Source: Nocardia nova (GTDB lineage: Bacteria; Actinomycetota; Actinomycetes; Mycobacteriales; Mycobacteriaceae). From it: a DNA stretch of 64,000 nt. The position numbers and the translations under genes are program-made. The notes beneath the pieces are model-generated. The model had not been told where the DNA came from. It was given only the letters and a program-made list of their open reading frames with translations, and did not search any database. Each line of letters begins with the position of its first letter. Positions within the stretch are counted from its first letter, which is position 1. Positions 45,172-54,623 of this stretch are shown here, piece by piece. Where the stretch lies: assembly GCF_002933465.1 (NCBI RefSeq), contig NZ_PSZE01000004.1, positions 286,486 through 350,485 of the forward strand, written 5' to 3'.

Positions 45172-48100
45172 TACTGATCTCCTTCTTCGGATGCGTCCTT
45201 CTTCGGCGTGCGCTTCGCCGGCCCGCGGCGGCCGCGAGTCGCCGGCTGCGGCCGCCAATTCCGCAGATCGTCATCGGTCAAACCATGTTCCGCCTGCCGG
45301 TCGCGGCGGTCACCGGCCAGGAACGCCGCCGGCGAGATGCCATAGTCCGGATCCACTTCGTTGTGCCACTGGTCCAACCACGGCTGCAATTCCAACAGGC
45401 CCGCGAGGAATGGGGTGATCTCCTCGGTCGAGAGGCTGTTCTCAGCCAGGTAGATCGCAATCGCCATCGCCTGCTCGCGATGATCCCAACCCGCCCAGCC
45501 GTACAGTTCGGGCGTGGCGATATTCGTTGAGCCGTAGGAGATGAAGCGTTCCTTCGGTACGTCGAGCTTGCCGCGCGCCTGCCAGAACGAGGTGCGCAGG
45601 AAGTCTGCCGAGGTGTACTTGGGCGGCACCGGGATCGAATCACGGAACTTCTTCTTCTCGTGCCCTTCCGGCATCGCGTCCTCTTGACGCTGCATGTCCC
45701 AGACGTGCTCCCAGTCCTGTCGCTTCTTCAGGCCGGATGGCTTGTAGCGCAGGGCGGAGAGGAAGGGGACGTGCTCTTCGGTGATGAGTGCGGAGACGAC
45801 TTGGCCTAGGTCCGTGCGGGGTGCGTACAGCGCTGCGACGGAGACGAAGTCCTCGTCGGATGCGAGGAGGTCGGTCAGGCGGGAAAGCATGAGGATTCGA
45901 GGCTGTCCACTGTCGCCGAACCACAGGTCGCGGGACTCCATACGATCCAGAAGCCACGAGCGAAGGGCCTTGTCCTGCAGGACTTCCCATCCCTCGGACT
46001 TCCACCGGCGTTTGTACTCTGGACGCTCGATCATACCGATTGCTCGGTTCGAACTCATGAGTTCGATTCTGCGCTGAACGATCTGCTTATACGCGATCGG
46101 CCAATGGGCAGGAATCTCCCGGATCGGCGTCGAACCATGCCGCACAAACCATTCGTTAGTCGCCTCACCGACCTCAACGCGCCGCGCGAGCACGATCTCG
46201 AACGCACGCTCGCCTAATCCAAGCGGTGGAACTTCGCCTTCTGGTGCGCGCAGGTCATCGGAAAGCAGCCCGTAAAGCGAATAGACGTGCCAGTCAAGCT
46301 CCTCCTGAAGGGCAATCATTCGGCTGCGGACTGTTTCATAATTTGCCCGTGCGTCACGAAGGGCAGCTGCTGTGGGTACTCCGTCGCGGACTGTCGCGGC
46401 AGGGGAGAATCCGGCGAGCTTCTTTGCCTGGGCATCGATTTCAGTCGCCAGCTGGGTCGGAAAGCGTTCTGGAAGGGGGAAGTTCTCCAGTTTTGTGCCG
46501 GTGAACTCAAACGAGTTTTTCCATGCTTCGCTACCCATTGCCGCATAGCCGGCATCGACACGCGCGCCGCCACCTTCACCCTTGTTATGGCTCACCATCT
46601 GCAACCAGAAGCAGGCGGTGGAGCTGTTGAGCAGCCCGAGCAGCCGCAGATGCTCCTCCTCGCTCGCCCCCTCCGGCAACTTGATCACCGGCGCGGACTG
46701 TTTGAACACCTTCCCGCCGCGGTCCAGCACGAAATGGTTATGGGTCGACACGAACGCGAAGGGAATAGAAAGGATTGAGCAGTATCGCTTCGGGAAGAAC
46801 ATACTGTGGTCGAACCATCTGAGTCCACGTTGTTCTGGTGATTGGCCGAAATCTACCCGGCGCTGTAGGGCCGTCCTGTTCGGCCATAGGAAATGCTCTT
46901 CGATCGGCGATATAGTTCGAGGCTGACCGCTACCGTCGTATGGGAAGAATGTGAGCATTGACGGCGCGATCTGATAGTCGCGAACGACGTCTCCGAGAAC
47001 GACCGGAACGCAGTAAGAGTCCAATGCATGAGTCTTTGCTGCGTTGGGAGGGAGATAAAAGGCGTCGTCAAGGCCTGTATGTGTCGTTCGGCCAATTGCA
47101 TCGACATGGCTTCCCAGGGTATCCCTAGTGTTTTGGTTGAGCTGTTGTACCATCTCCAGTCCGCCGTCGGTAAGAATCCAGGGCTGGGTGGCGAACTGGT
47201 CACGGGAAAGATTGTCGGTCGAGATCCACTGGCTTGAACTTGGAACTTTCTCTATCTGGTTGACGATCGCACGCCACACGAGCCCTTCTTCTGGAATCTC
47301 CGGCGCCTGAGGCTCCCCTTGAACGCTACGTACTGTCAATACCGTGGGCCTGCGCGCTTTCCCAGCTCGGCGAGTTCCAACCAGGATCACGGTAGGCGTC
47401 CCGTGCCCGGGGATGTACGCGCCAGAGGTATCGATCACCTCTGTCAGTTCGACTGCGTGAGCAAAGAATTCTTCGATGAGCTTAGTTCCGAACTCGCGTT
47501 TCATAAACGAGTTCGCAGTTATCTGGCCAACGATACCGTACCCGCTTCCGTTGGCGTCACCGAGCTTGGCCAGTTCGAAGAACCTCTGAGCGAAAGGAAC
47601 GGACAGTGCATATGTGCCAGCGCAGGCTTTGTACAGGCCTCGGTAGATCTCGTTGAGGTTCTTGTCCTTCACAGTGATGTAGGGCGGGTTGCCGACAACT
47701 ACGTGGTATCGACCTGCGTCCAGGATTCCCGGGTAATCGTGTACATCCTCTGTGTCGTAAGAGAATTCAGCGAGGGGGTCGCCTTGTTCTCCTTCGAAGG
47801 TCAGTTCCAGCTGCCGCGCCTTGATCAGCGAGTCACCGACCGCGAGCTTGATCGGCCATTCGTATGCTGATGCTGCGGCAAGGGTGCGTACGTTGGCGGC
47901 TGCCATGGCAGCCACCAGGAGCCGGAAGCGGGCGATGGCGATGGCGAAGGGGTTGATGTCCACGCCGTGGACCGAATCGAGTGCGGCCCGGACGCGTTCG
48001 TGGAGATCTTTGGTCGGCTGTTCATCCGCCCATCGCTTGGTCAGCCGCTTGAAAGCGCCCAATACGAAGTGCCCCGACCCACACGTCGGGTCGATGAGTC

Positions 48101-48809
48101 TGATTTCCTCGTAACCGAATTCACCGATCGCGGGCTCGAGGGTGCGGTCGAGGATGAACTCTTCGACGAATTCGGGCGTCTGGAGGAGCGCGTAGTTCTT
48201 GCGGATGTCCTCGGAGAGGTCCTGGTAGAGGTCGCCGAGGAAGCGGGTGTCCCAGCCGTTGGCTCCGTCCTCGTCCAGCGGGTCGGTGAAGTCGTGGATC
48301 AGCGCACCGGTTTCGTCACGCTCCCGACAGAACTCGATGAGTTCCCGCGCGCCGTCGTGGGAGAGTTCGATCTGATAGAGCGCGTTGTGCGCGGGGTCGA
48401 ACAGGAGTTTTCCAGCTTGCCCGGCACCGAGTTCGGCGAAGGCGCGAAGCAACCAACCACGGTAGGTCGGATCCGGATCGGATTCGACGTAGGCGTCATA
48501 GCGCGCCTGGGCGAGTTCACGGCGGTCGTCGGTGGGCCCAGTCAGATACGGCTCGGGAATCAGCCGGTTGTCCTCGCAGAAGCGGACGAAGACGGTGCCG
48601 AGAACCCAGGCGACGGCAACCTGTGTGACGCGCTCCTTCAGCCAGGCACTTTCGGTGGCGGCCGTGCGCTTGAGTTTGAAGGCAGTCGAATATTCCTCGT
48701 GGAGGCGGCTTTTGACCTCGCCCAGCACCTTCAACTGCTGGTTCAGGTCGGTTTCGACCGCGCTGACCTGTTTCTTCAGGTCGGAGAGTAGGGCGGCGCG
48801 GTCGATCAT
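45171..48809 (-). CDS. pglX: BREX-2 adenine-specific DNA methyltransferase PglX
   Basis: 1212 residues from the ATG at 48809, overlapping the pglW stop by four bases. N-terminal coiled region (LKKQVSAVETDLNQQLKVLG); SAM motif I DPTCGSGHFVLGAF (about 241); motif IV NPPYITVKD (about 371), the N6-adenine type; then a long target-recognition half with LLNSSTACFWLQMVSHNKGEG. The tail is Lys/Arg-rich with ATRGRRGPAKRTPKKDASEEGDQ (in part). PglX methylates host DNA and is needed for defence. The stretch 46.2-47.8 kb is visibly more AT-rich than the rest of the operon, fitting exchange of the recognition part. Confidence 0.93.
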   Translation of the reverse strand: MIDRAALLSDLKKQVSAVETDLNQQLKVLGEVKSRLHEEYSTAFKLKRTAATESAWLKERVTQVAVAWVLGTVFVRFCEDNRLIPEPYLTGPTDDRRELAQARYDAYVESDPDPTYRGWLLRAFAELGAGQAGKLLFDPAHNALYQIELSHDGARELIEFCRERDETGALIHDFTDPLDEDGANGWDTRFLGDLYQDLSEDIRKNYALLQTPEFVEEFILDRTLEPAIGEFGYEEIRLIDPTCGSGHFVLGAFKRLTKRWADEQPTKDLHERVRAALDSVHGVDINPFAIAIARFRLLVAAMAAANVRTLAAASAYEWPIKLAVGDSLIKARQLELTFEGEQGDPLAEFSYDTEDVHDYPGILDAGRYHVVVGNPPYITVKDKNLNEIYRGLYKACAGTYALSVPFAQRFFELAKLGDANGSGYGIVGQITANSFMKREFGTKLIEEFFAHAVELTEVIDTSGAYIPGHGTPTVILVGTRRAGKARRPTVLTVRSVQGEPQAPEIPEEGLVWRAIVNQIEKVPSSSQWISTDNLSRDQFATQPWILTDGGLEMVQQLNQNTRDTLGSHVDAIGRTTHTGLDDAFYLPPNAAKTHALDSYCVPVVLGDVVRDYQIAPSMLTFFPYDGSGQPRTISPIEEHFLWPNRTALQRRVDFGQSPEQRGLRWFDHSMFFPKRYCSILSIPFAFVSTHNHFVLDRGGKVFKQSAPVIKLPEGASEEEHLRLLGLLNSSTACFWLQMVSHNKGEGGGARVDAGYAAMGSEAWKNSFEFTGTKLENFPLPERFPTQLATEIDAQAKKLAGFSPAATVRDGVPTAAALRDARANYETVRSRMIALQEELDWHVYSLYGLLSDDLRAPEGEVPPLGLGERAFEIVLARRVEVGEATNEWFVRHGSTPIREIPAHWPIAYKQIVQRRIELMSSNRAIGMIERPEYKRRWKSEGWEVLQDKALRSWLLDRMESRDLWFGDSGQPRILMLSRLTDLLASDEDFVSVAALYAPRTDLGQVVSALITEEHVPFLSALRYKPSGLKKRQDWEHVWDMQRQEDAMPEGHEKKKFRDSIPVPPKYTSADFLRTSFWQARGKLDVPKERFISYGSTNIATPELYGWAGWDHREQAMAIAIYLAENSLSTEEITPFLAGLLELQPWLDQWHNEVDPDYGISPAAFLAGDRRDRQAEHGLTDDDLRNWRPQPATRGRRGPAKRTPKKDASEEGDQ

Positions 48810-51800
48810 CGGGGGGCTCCTGATTCGGTTGATGCGGTGGCGCGGTGGATATTGCTGATCCACGAGAAGGGCAGCGCGATCCACTCGTTGAGGGCGGACT
48901 GATAGGGAACCGCGGTGGCGCCGAGGTGTGGTTGGCGGGCCGGATCGGCTTGTGGGCACAGCAGCCAGAGGGCGCCTTTGCCGCGGCGGGCCTGTTCGGC
49001 GAGGCGGGCCAGGACTCCCATGGCGTCGTAGCGGGCGAACAGCAGGGTGTCGTGCAACAGCAGGGGGCCTTCGCCGGCGATCGCCGCGCCGAGCTCGTTT
49101 TCGACACGTCCCCAGGCTGTGCGTGCGTAATCGGAGAACTTCAGCGCTGCTTTCGAACCGGATTCGGCGGTGTCGGCGCGCAGGATGGTTTCCCACGTCG
49201 GCTTCTCGCCGGGACGTACCAGGTCGTGCATATTCGCCAGGAACAGTGCGGTCACCGACATGGGGCGCACGTCGAAGCGGTCGCGGAGTTCGGTGATCGC
49301 GTGTGGGGTGGCGGGCGGAGGCGCGGTCGGACAGGTCAATACTCGGTACCCGTCACGCACGGCGGCGCCCGTCAAAAGTTCCTCGGCCCGTGCGGCTTTC
49401 GCCAAATCGGGATCATCGGAGTAACTGCCCGCGAAGTGGGAAGTTGCGGCTGTGGACCATCGGGGGACGTGTGCGGTGTAGGTCGTTTCCTGGTCGATGC
49501 GTTCGGGAATGTAGCGCTGCACCCGGGTATCGGGATGGGTTGCGACGACCAACTCGAAGCCGGCGGCTCGCAGGGCTTTCGTCAATTGCGGGGTCGGCAG
49601 ATTGCGTTCCCTGCCGGCGATGACCAGTTCCGGGAAGCGCGCCAGAATCCGTTCGAAGACGGTCTCCGCGAGCAACCCCGGCTGCTTCTCCTTGGACTGA
49701 CCGGCGATCGGTACATACAGGCCCGCTTGGGTCAGGCGAACGGCCCGTTCCAACGGCAGGTCTCGCGGATAGATCTCGAGGCGCGGAGTGACCGCCGCAT
49801 TGTGCGACGCCGCTGCGGCGACCTGTACCGAACGGCGCTCGTCCAGGGTTACTCGGCCGGGCGGGCGTTTGATCGCGCCGAGCCGTTCCAGAACGGTCGC
49901 CGCGGTCGGCACCGTATCCTGCTGGGCCAGAGCATCGGCGGTTTCACCCAGCTTCAGCGCATAGGTCGTGAGAGCCTGTGCCCCAGGCGTATCCGGATCG
50001 GAATCGTCGTCGATTTCCAGGGCCAGGACAACGACAGGATCGGCGCCCTTGTCGCGTTTCTGCGCCACCTTGATCGCCGCCTCATCCGGGACGAGCTGTT
50101 CCACTTCGGCAATCACCCGCACCGCGGCCATACCGAGGGCACGCCGCGCACTCCGATCCTGCAGACGCGTACCGCGGCGCGTGACCAGCGCATCGGCCAC
50201 CTCGGTGGCGGCCGCGATCCGGCCGAAGCCGTCGAGTAGTTCCAGCACCTGCTCGCGCAGCGCCTGGACGGCCGGGTCCTTCTTCCACAGCTGTCGCTGC
50301 GCGCGCAGCAGCTGCGCGATGCGAGCACCCGTCAGGTCGAGCGTTTCCGCTACCGCCACCTGAGTCGGCCAGCAATCCAGGGTCGGCAGATCGCCGGAGC
50401 CAGGAATGCGCAGCAGGCGCGCCACGGCGTCGACCTTGGTCGCATTGGACCCGTTGTTATTGCGTTCGGGGACGAAACGGGCGGCCAGAGTGTCGAGACT
50501 CAGGGTGCGAAGCAGTCCGGCACTCAGATCGGCTTGCGCGGCGGAGATTTCCTCCTTCGCCTCTTTGCGGGCCTCCGGTGCGAGCGGAGCCGGTTCGGAC
50601 TTACCCAGGCGGCGTGCCCACTCCTTGAGCCGTTCCTGAATCTCCCGCCGCGCCCGCACACCCAAACCGGGCGCATTGATCAACCGGGTGCGGCCGTAGT
50701 CGAGGAGTTCGCCGACGGTCGTGACACCGAGCCCGTAGAGGAACTGCTCGGAGGCCGTGGTCAAACCGGCCTGGGACAGATGTGTTTCCCGGGAGGCCTG
50801 TTCGGCGATGAGCCGGCGCTGCTGCTCCGGCGTCGTATCCTCGACGTCGTCGTCGACCGGATGCGCGCTCAGCGGACGGGACGGCACCGTCCGCGACATG
50901 TCGAGGAAGATCTTGCGCCAGGCATCGCGCATCGGCTTCAGATCCGGAAAGCGTTGTGCCGCATCGCGATGCAGCGCCTTGCGGAAGAATGCCACCAGAC
51001 CTTCGCGCACCGACGGGTCGAACGCTTCGGCGGCGATCTGCGGGTACGGGAATTCCGCGGCATCCAGTTGACGGGGCAGCACACTGCCGTCGCCCCAGCG
51101 CGGCAGCTCGGCCGACGCCATCTCGTGCAGCGTCACCGCCAGCGCGTACCGCTCGGCATGGGCGTCGTAGGTGGAGCGGATCAGTGTGCCGATGAACGGA
51201 TCCAGGTAGCCGTCGGTGCCCGCGTCGGTGCGATTGGCGGGGTAACCGGCCAGGGAGAAGTCGATCAGGACCAGTTCCCGAGTCCGGTTGGGCCGCACCC
51301 GGATTGCGATATTGTCCGGTTTGATGTCGCGATGCCAGATGCCCTCACCCTCGAGGAAATCGACCGCATTGAACAGGAATTCGCTGTAAGTCTCGAGCCG
51401 GCCCACCTGCAAGCGGCCGTTGTCCCGCAGCTCACGAGCCACCGTTTCCTCGGTGCGACGCTCGGAGCCGTCGTCGAGACCTTGCTCGTCTCCCACATAT
51501 TCGAGGACCAGGGTGGTGTGCCCACCGATCGACGTCAGGCCGGGATCGACCATATTGATGATCCCGGAATGCCGGCGGAGCCCGCGCAGCACATTCGCTT
51601 CGCGGTTCAGTACCTCGGTGCGGTCGTCGGAGAGCGCGACCTTCAACACCACATAGGTTTTGGTGCCGCGCTGCGTGCCTTCGGCCTGCAGATCACGTAC
51701 CAGCAGTGCGCGGCTCGTCGAACCGGTTCCGAGGCGCCGCCGCACCAGCCAGCGTCCACCCAGTACGTCGTCGGAGCCCGCTTCGAGCGGATCCTTATCG

Positions 51801-53287
51801 GGCTCGGCAGGCGGCGCGTCCTCCGGTGAGGTGAGGGCGTCCTCCACGTCCTCCAGGATTTCGAGGAACTCGTCCATTGAGCTGAGCCGCTTATCGGGCT
51901 GATAGGCGGTGGCGGTGGCGACCAGTAGATCGATGTCGGACGGAAGATTGTCGACCACCGCGCCCGGACGCAGATCTTTCCCGGATTCGAATTGCGCCAA
52001 CAACTCCGCCTGCGTGCGCGCCGGCGCTTTTCCTGTGACGAGCAGATAGGTGAGCATCCCGAGGCCGTACACATCCATGGCGATGGGATCGGGTGCGACC
52101 GCCTGCAATTCGGGCGCGAGGTACGCATCGGCGCCACTGGCCAGATGCTGGGGGGTCAGCAACGTCGGCGCGTGCCGGGTCATGGTCGCGCCGGAGCCGG
52201 CCGAGCGTTGGGTCGCGGTCTGCCAATCCGAGATTTGCAGCCGGGGATTTCCCCAGCGCTCCGCGTCGCCCGAGCCGGGGCGAGGGACCACATGGATGGA
52301 ACGTGCCGCCAGCGCCCGGTGAAACAGCCGCGCGGAATGAGCGGATCGCAACGTCTCGGCCAGCTGGCGCACCAACTCGATCCGGTCGCCGATATCCAGC
52401 AGGTGACCGTAGCGCAGCAGATACTCGTCGAGATGCAGGGTTTCGGGGTGGTATCGGAAGATCAGCGCCGGGCCCGCCGAATGGCCGGAGGGATCGAACA
52501 GTTCCAGCCGCACGACACCGGGGTGCGGGAACCGGCGCAGCACCGATGCCTCTCGACGCGCCGCGTCGTCCACCGAGCGGCGCTGCTCCTCGTCCGCGCC
52601 GCGCTCACGCAGATAGATGCGCACGCGCGCCGGCTCCCGCAGGTCGGTGTGTGTGGCCAGATAGTCCTGCCAGGTCGGGCCGGAGTCGAACGGCTTGCGT
52701 TCCAACTTGTATGGCCCGACGGCGAATTCGGCATCGCTGCGCCGGATGCCGATTCGCTCCAGCGCGCGCTTGATCGCGGTGGCGCGCTGCGTGTCGATCC
52801 GATGCCGGACGTCTCGCACCGGCTTCTCGAACCGATCGATCAGTTCCCGCACGGTGTGGGTGTTTTCGCGGTCGCCGTCCGGCAGCTCGAACCGGAGACC
52901 GGGATTGGTGAGGCAGACCGCCGATCCAACGAAGACCCGGACGCCGTTCGAAGCCAGGAGCCCAGCCAGTTCCTTGCTCTTCTGGCTGGCCAGGTGCAGC
53001 GGATTTCGATGAAACAGGGCATCACCGCGTGGACGCTCCTGGACCCAATCGCCGTTGCGGTGGTATAGGCGGCCGTTCCAGTCCTTCAGTTCGACGAGAT
53101 GAACACCATTGGGCGCGACGACCAGGAGGTCGACCTCGCGCACATGTCCGGTGTTGGCGGTGAAGGTGAAGTTCGACCAAGCCAGCCACGGATCGATATC
53201 CGGCAGCTGCGCCCGGATCGCTTCCAACCCCCGGCGCTCGTGCTCGAAACTCGACTCGGTGACCGTCGTCCACCGACCCTTGTCCAT
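48806..53287 (-). CDS. pglW: BREX-2 serine/threonine kinase PglW with NERD domain
   Basis: 1493 residues from the ATG at 53287. Order: NERD domain (about 30-120: GHVREVDLLVVAPNGVHLVE, LKDWNG), a kinase-like region whose catalytic loop reads FHRALAARSIHV (about 330), so probably inactive, then an active-looking kinase: RRRLGTGSTSRALLV (about 520), VVLKVAL, IWHRDIKPDNIAI (about 647) and LIDFSLAGYP (about 670). A helix-hairpin-helix-like segment follows (GVTTVGELLDYGRTRLI, NAPGLGVRARREIQERL, about 860). The C-terminal third is helical. Family role: autophosphorylating kinase that controls Pgl activity. First gene of the operon, with its promoter in 53288-53544. Confidence 0.92.
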   Translation of the reverse strand: MDKGRWTTVTESSFEHERRGLEAIRAQLPDIDPWLAWSNFTFTANTGHVREVDLLVVAPNGVHLVELKDWNGRLYHRNGDWVQERPRGDALFHRNPLHLASQKSKELAGLLASNGVRVFVGSAVCLTNPGLRFELPDGDRENTHTVRELIDRFEKPVRDVRHRIDTQRATAIKRALERIGIRRSDAEFAVGPYKLERKPFDSGPTWQDYLATHTDLREPARVRIYLRERGADEEQRRSVDDAARREASVLRRFPHPGVVRLELFDPSGHSAGPALIFRYHPETLHLDEYLLRYGHLLDIGDRIELVRQLAETLRSAHSARLFHRALAARSIHVVPRPGSGDAERWGNPRLQISDWQTATQRSAGSGATMTRHAPTLLTPQHLASGADAYLAPELQAVAPDPIAMDVYGLGMLTYLLVTGKAPARTQAELLAQFESGKDLRPGAVVDNLPSDIDLLVATATAYQPDKRLSSMDEFLEILEDVEDALTSPEDAPPAEPDKDPLEAGSDDVLGGRWLVRRRLGTGSTSRALLVRDLQAEGTQRGTKTYVVLKVALSDDRTEVLNREANVLRGLRRHSGIINMVDPGLTSIGGHTTLVLEYVGDEQGLDDGSERRTEETVARELRDNGRLQVGRLETYSEFLFNAVDFLEGEGIWHRDIKPDNIAIRVRPNRTRELVLIDFSLAGYPANRTDAGTDGYLDPFIGTLIRSTYDAHAERYALAVTLHEMASAELPRWGDGSVLPRQLDAAEFPYPQIAAEAFDPSVREGLVAFFRKALHRDAAQRFPDLKPMRDAWRKIFLDMSRTVPSRPLSAHPVDDDVEDTTPEQQRRLIAEQASRETHLSQAGLTTASEQFLYGLGVTTVGELLDYGRTRLINAPGLGVRARREIQERLKEWARRLGKSEPAPLAPEARKEAKEEISAAQADLSAGLLRTLSLDTLAARFVPERNNNGSNATKVDAVARLLRIPGSGDLPTLDCWPTQVAVAETLDLTGARIAQLLRAQRQLWKKDPAVQALREQVLELLDGFGRIAAATEVADALVTRRGTRLQDRSARRALGMAAVRVIAEVEQLVPDEAAIKVAQKRDKGADPVVVLALEIDDDSDPDTPGAQALTTYALKLGETADALAQQDTVPTAATVLERLGAIKRPPGRVTLDERRSVQVAAAASHNAAVTPRLEIYPRDLPLERAVRLTQAGLYVPIAGQSKEKQPGLLAETVFERILARFPELVIAGRERNLPTPQLTKALRAAGFELVVATHPDTRVQRYIPERIDQETTYTAHVPRWSTAATSHFAGSYSDDPDLAKAARAEELLTGAAVRDGYRVLTCPTAPPPATPHAITELRDRFDVRPMSVTALFLANMHDLVRPGEKPTWETILRADTAESGSKAALKFSDYARTAWGRVENELGAAIAGEGPLLLHDTLLFARYDAMGVLARLAEQARRGKGALWLLCPQADPARQPHLGATAVPYQSALNEWIALPFSWISNIHRATASTESGAPR

Positions 53288-53337
53288 ACGCGCCCAGTCC
53301 TGTTCTTGTCGTTTACCAGCCGCCGGCCCCACCACGG

Positions 53338-53380
53338 CGGTAGGTCCTCGACGCCTGCACTGCTACCGCGGTACCTACCG
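53338..53380 (-). promoter_or_regulatory. Dyad-symmetric operator-like site upstream of pglW
   Basis: An inverted repeat cggtaggt (53338-53345) and acctaccg (53373-53380) flanks a perfect 10-base palindrome taccgcggta (53364-53373). It lies 51-93 bases before the pglW start, where a repressor or activator of the BREX operon could bind. No clear -35/-10 pair was identified. Confidence 0.4.
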
Positions 53381-53544
53381 ACCTGACGAAGAACCGCCGG
53401 TCCGTCACCCTTCGGCGCAACATTACTGCTCCGCTGTCACGTCATGGCGAACCGACGGTAGTTCCGGACGGTAAGTTCCGGTTGGCGCGAGGCGACCGCA
53501 CTGGTGGATCGGCATCGCGGACGATTTCGTTTCCGTTCGAGAGG

Positions 53545-53841
53545 TTACGAGAGCCCGTCGAAGCTGCCGGTGACCATCAGCCGGGCGAGGTGCAGCGGAA
53601 TCTCGGCGTTGGGCACGACGGTCAGGTGATAGACGCCGCGATTGCCACGGTCGCACAGCACGACCTCCTGGCCGGCGCGATACGGCGTGCGAGCCTTGTC
53701 GAAATTGCAGGCCTGTTCGGCGCCGTAGCCGGAGTAGGAGCGGATATTGGTTTCCGCGGATGCGGAGCCCGCATTCACAGTGGCGATCCCGCCGGCTGCG
53801 GCACAGGCGAGCAGGGCGGAGACGATCGTGCGTTTGTTCAT
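53545..53841 (-). CDS. Small secreted protein
   Basis: 98 residues from the ATG at 53841 (GAGGAATC upstream). Signal peptide MNKRTIVSALLACAAAGGIA plus TVNAGSASA, cleavage near residue 29. The mature part has two cysteines (EQACNFDKA, VVLCDRGNRG) that could pair, in a small beta-rich domain (VYHLTVVPNAEIPLHLARLMV). No family recognised. Separated from pglW by about 255 bases with no gene. Confidence 0.7.
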   Translation of the reverse strand: MNKRTIVSALLACAAAGGIATVNAGSASAETNIRSYSGYGAEQACNFDKARTPYRAGQEVVLCDRGNRGVYHLTVVPNAEIPLHLARLMVTGSFDGLS

Positions 53842-53948
53842 GATTCCTCGAAAATGTCGGAGCGAGTTGCGGTGATCTGCCGCAACGGATGACAGTGCTC
53901 GGCACCGGGGCGGGCGCGTGGGAGCGCGCCCCGGCACCGATCACCCGG

Positions 53949-54002
53949 TCAGCGCAACGAAACCCGTGCGCCGCCGGAGAACAGGGAGTCCTGCGCGACG
54001 AT
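53949..54002 (-). pseudogene. C-terminal fragment of a DUF4352 gene
   Basis: Reads IVAQDSLFSGGARVSLR then TGA, matching the end of the DUF4352 protein at 12026 (EFHDSAFSGGARVAVK). No upstream part of that domain exists here: the intact proline-rich gene at 54036 lies directly upstream. It is the leftover of a deletion or a gene-fusion event. Confidence 0.6.
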
Positions 54003-54035
54003 CCGGTGGGGTCTGCCGGTCGCACGCGGGGTGAG

Positions 54036-54416
54036 TCAGTTGTTGGATGCGAGCAGGTAGTGGACCAACCAGACCGGCGACCACAGCCCGCAGGTGATGA
54101 GCGTGAGCACCAGGTGCAATCCGTGCGGGAAGGATCGTTTGACCACAACCTGCGCTCCCGGCGGAAACTGCTGGACCACGTTCATCATCGGCGGTGGTGT
54201 CGGAAAAGGCTGCGGGACAGCGGGTTGCGGGTGGCCGGTCGAGCTGAAGTACTCGGCCGGATAGTACTGCGGTGCCGTGGGGGGAACCGGCGGATACGGC
54301 TCGATCAGCGCGCCCGCGCTCGGGGGATACGGCGGCATCGAGTCAGGAGCGGGCGGCCGGTCCGGCGGTGGCGCGGCGGCGTTCCACGTGTCGAGTCGAT
54401 CGGGTTCGTGATTCAT
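54036..54416 (-). CDS. Proline-rich single-pass membrane protein
   Basis: 126 residues from the ATG at 54416. Residues 1-75 are Pro/Tyr/Ala-rich and disordered (PPPDRPPAPDSMPPYPPSAG); the end has GLHLVLTLITCGLWSPVWLVHYLLASNN, one or two short membrane helices. Proteins of this layout are common in Nocardia, function unknown. Promoter element at 54540-54554 lies 124 bases upstream and is identical over 15 bases to the one before the gene at 14088. Confidence 0.7.
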   Translation of the reverse strand: MNHEPDRLDTWNAAAPPPDRPPAPDSMPPYPPSAGALIEPYPPVPPTAPQYYPAEYFSSTGHPQPAVPQPFPTPPPMMNVVQQFPPGAQVVVKRSFPHGLHLVLTLITCGLWSPVWLVHYLLASNN

Positions 54417-54514
54417 GTCGAAGTCCTGTCGTCTGCGGCAGCGTGAATCGCCCCAGGGCGCGGGACGACTGCGGAAGAGGCCGATATGGGCCGCCGGTCT
54501 TGGCGGCGTTCGGA

Positions 54515-54560
54515 AGCTGATGCAAACAGTAGGATAGACTGAAAACATTGTCAATGCGCG
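54515..54560 (-). promoter_or_regulatory. Promoter with 15-base element shared with 14835-14849
   Basis: On the minus strand, TTGACAATGTTTTCA (54540-54554) with TACTGT 17 bases further on as a possible -10. It would drive the membrane protein at 54036. On the plus strand the same bases sit 70 bases upstream of the methylase operon, so a protein bound here could affect both. Confidence 0.55.
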
Positions 54561-54623
54561 AGTCGAGATTGATTTTTGCTCATCGGTCCAGCAGTGTGTC
54601 AACAGACTCCTGAGAGGAGGGGT

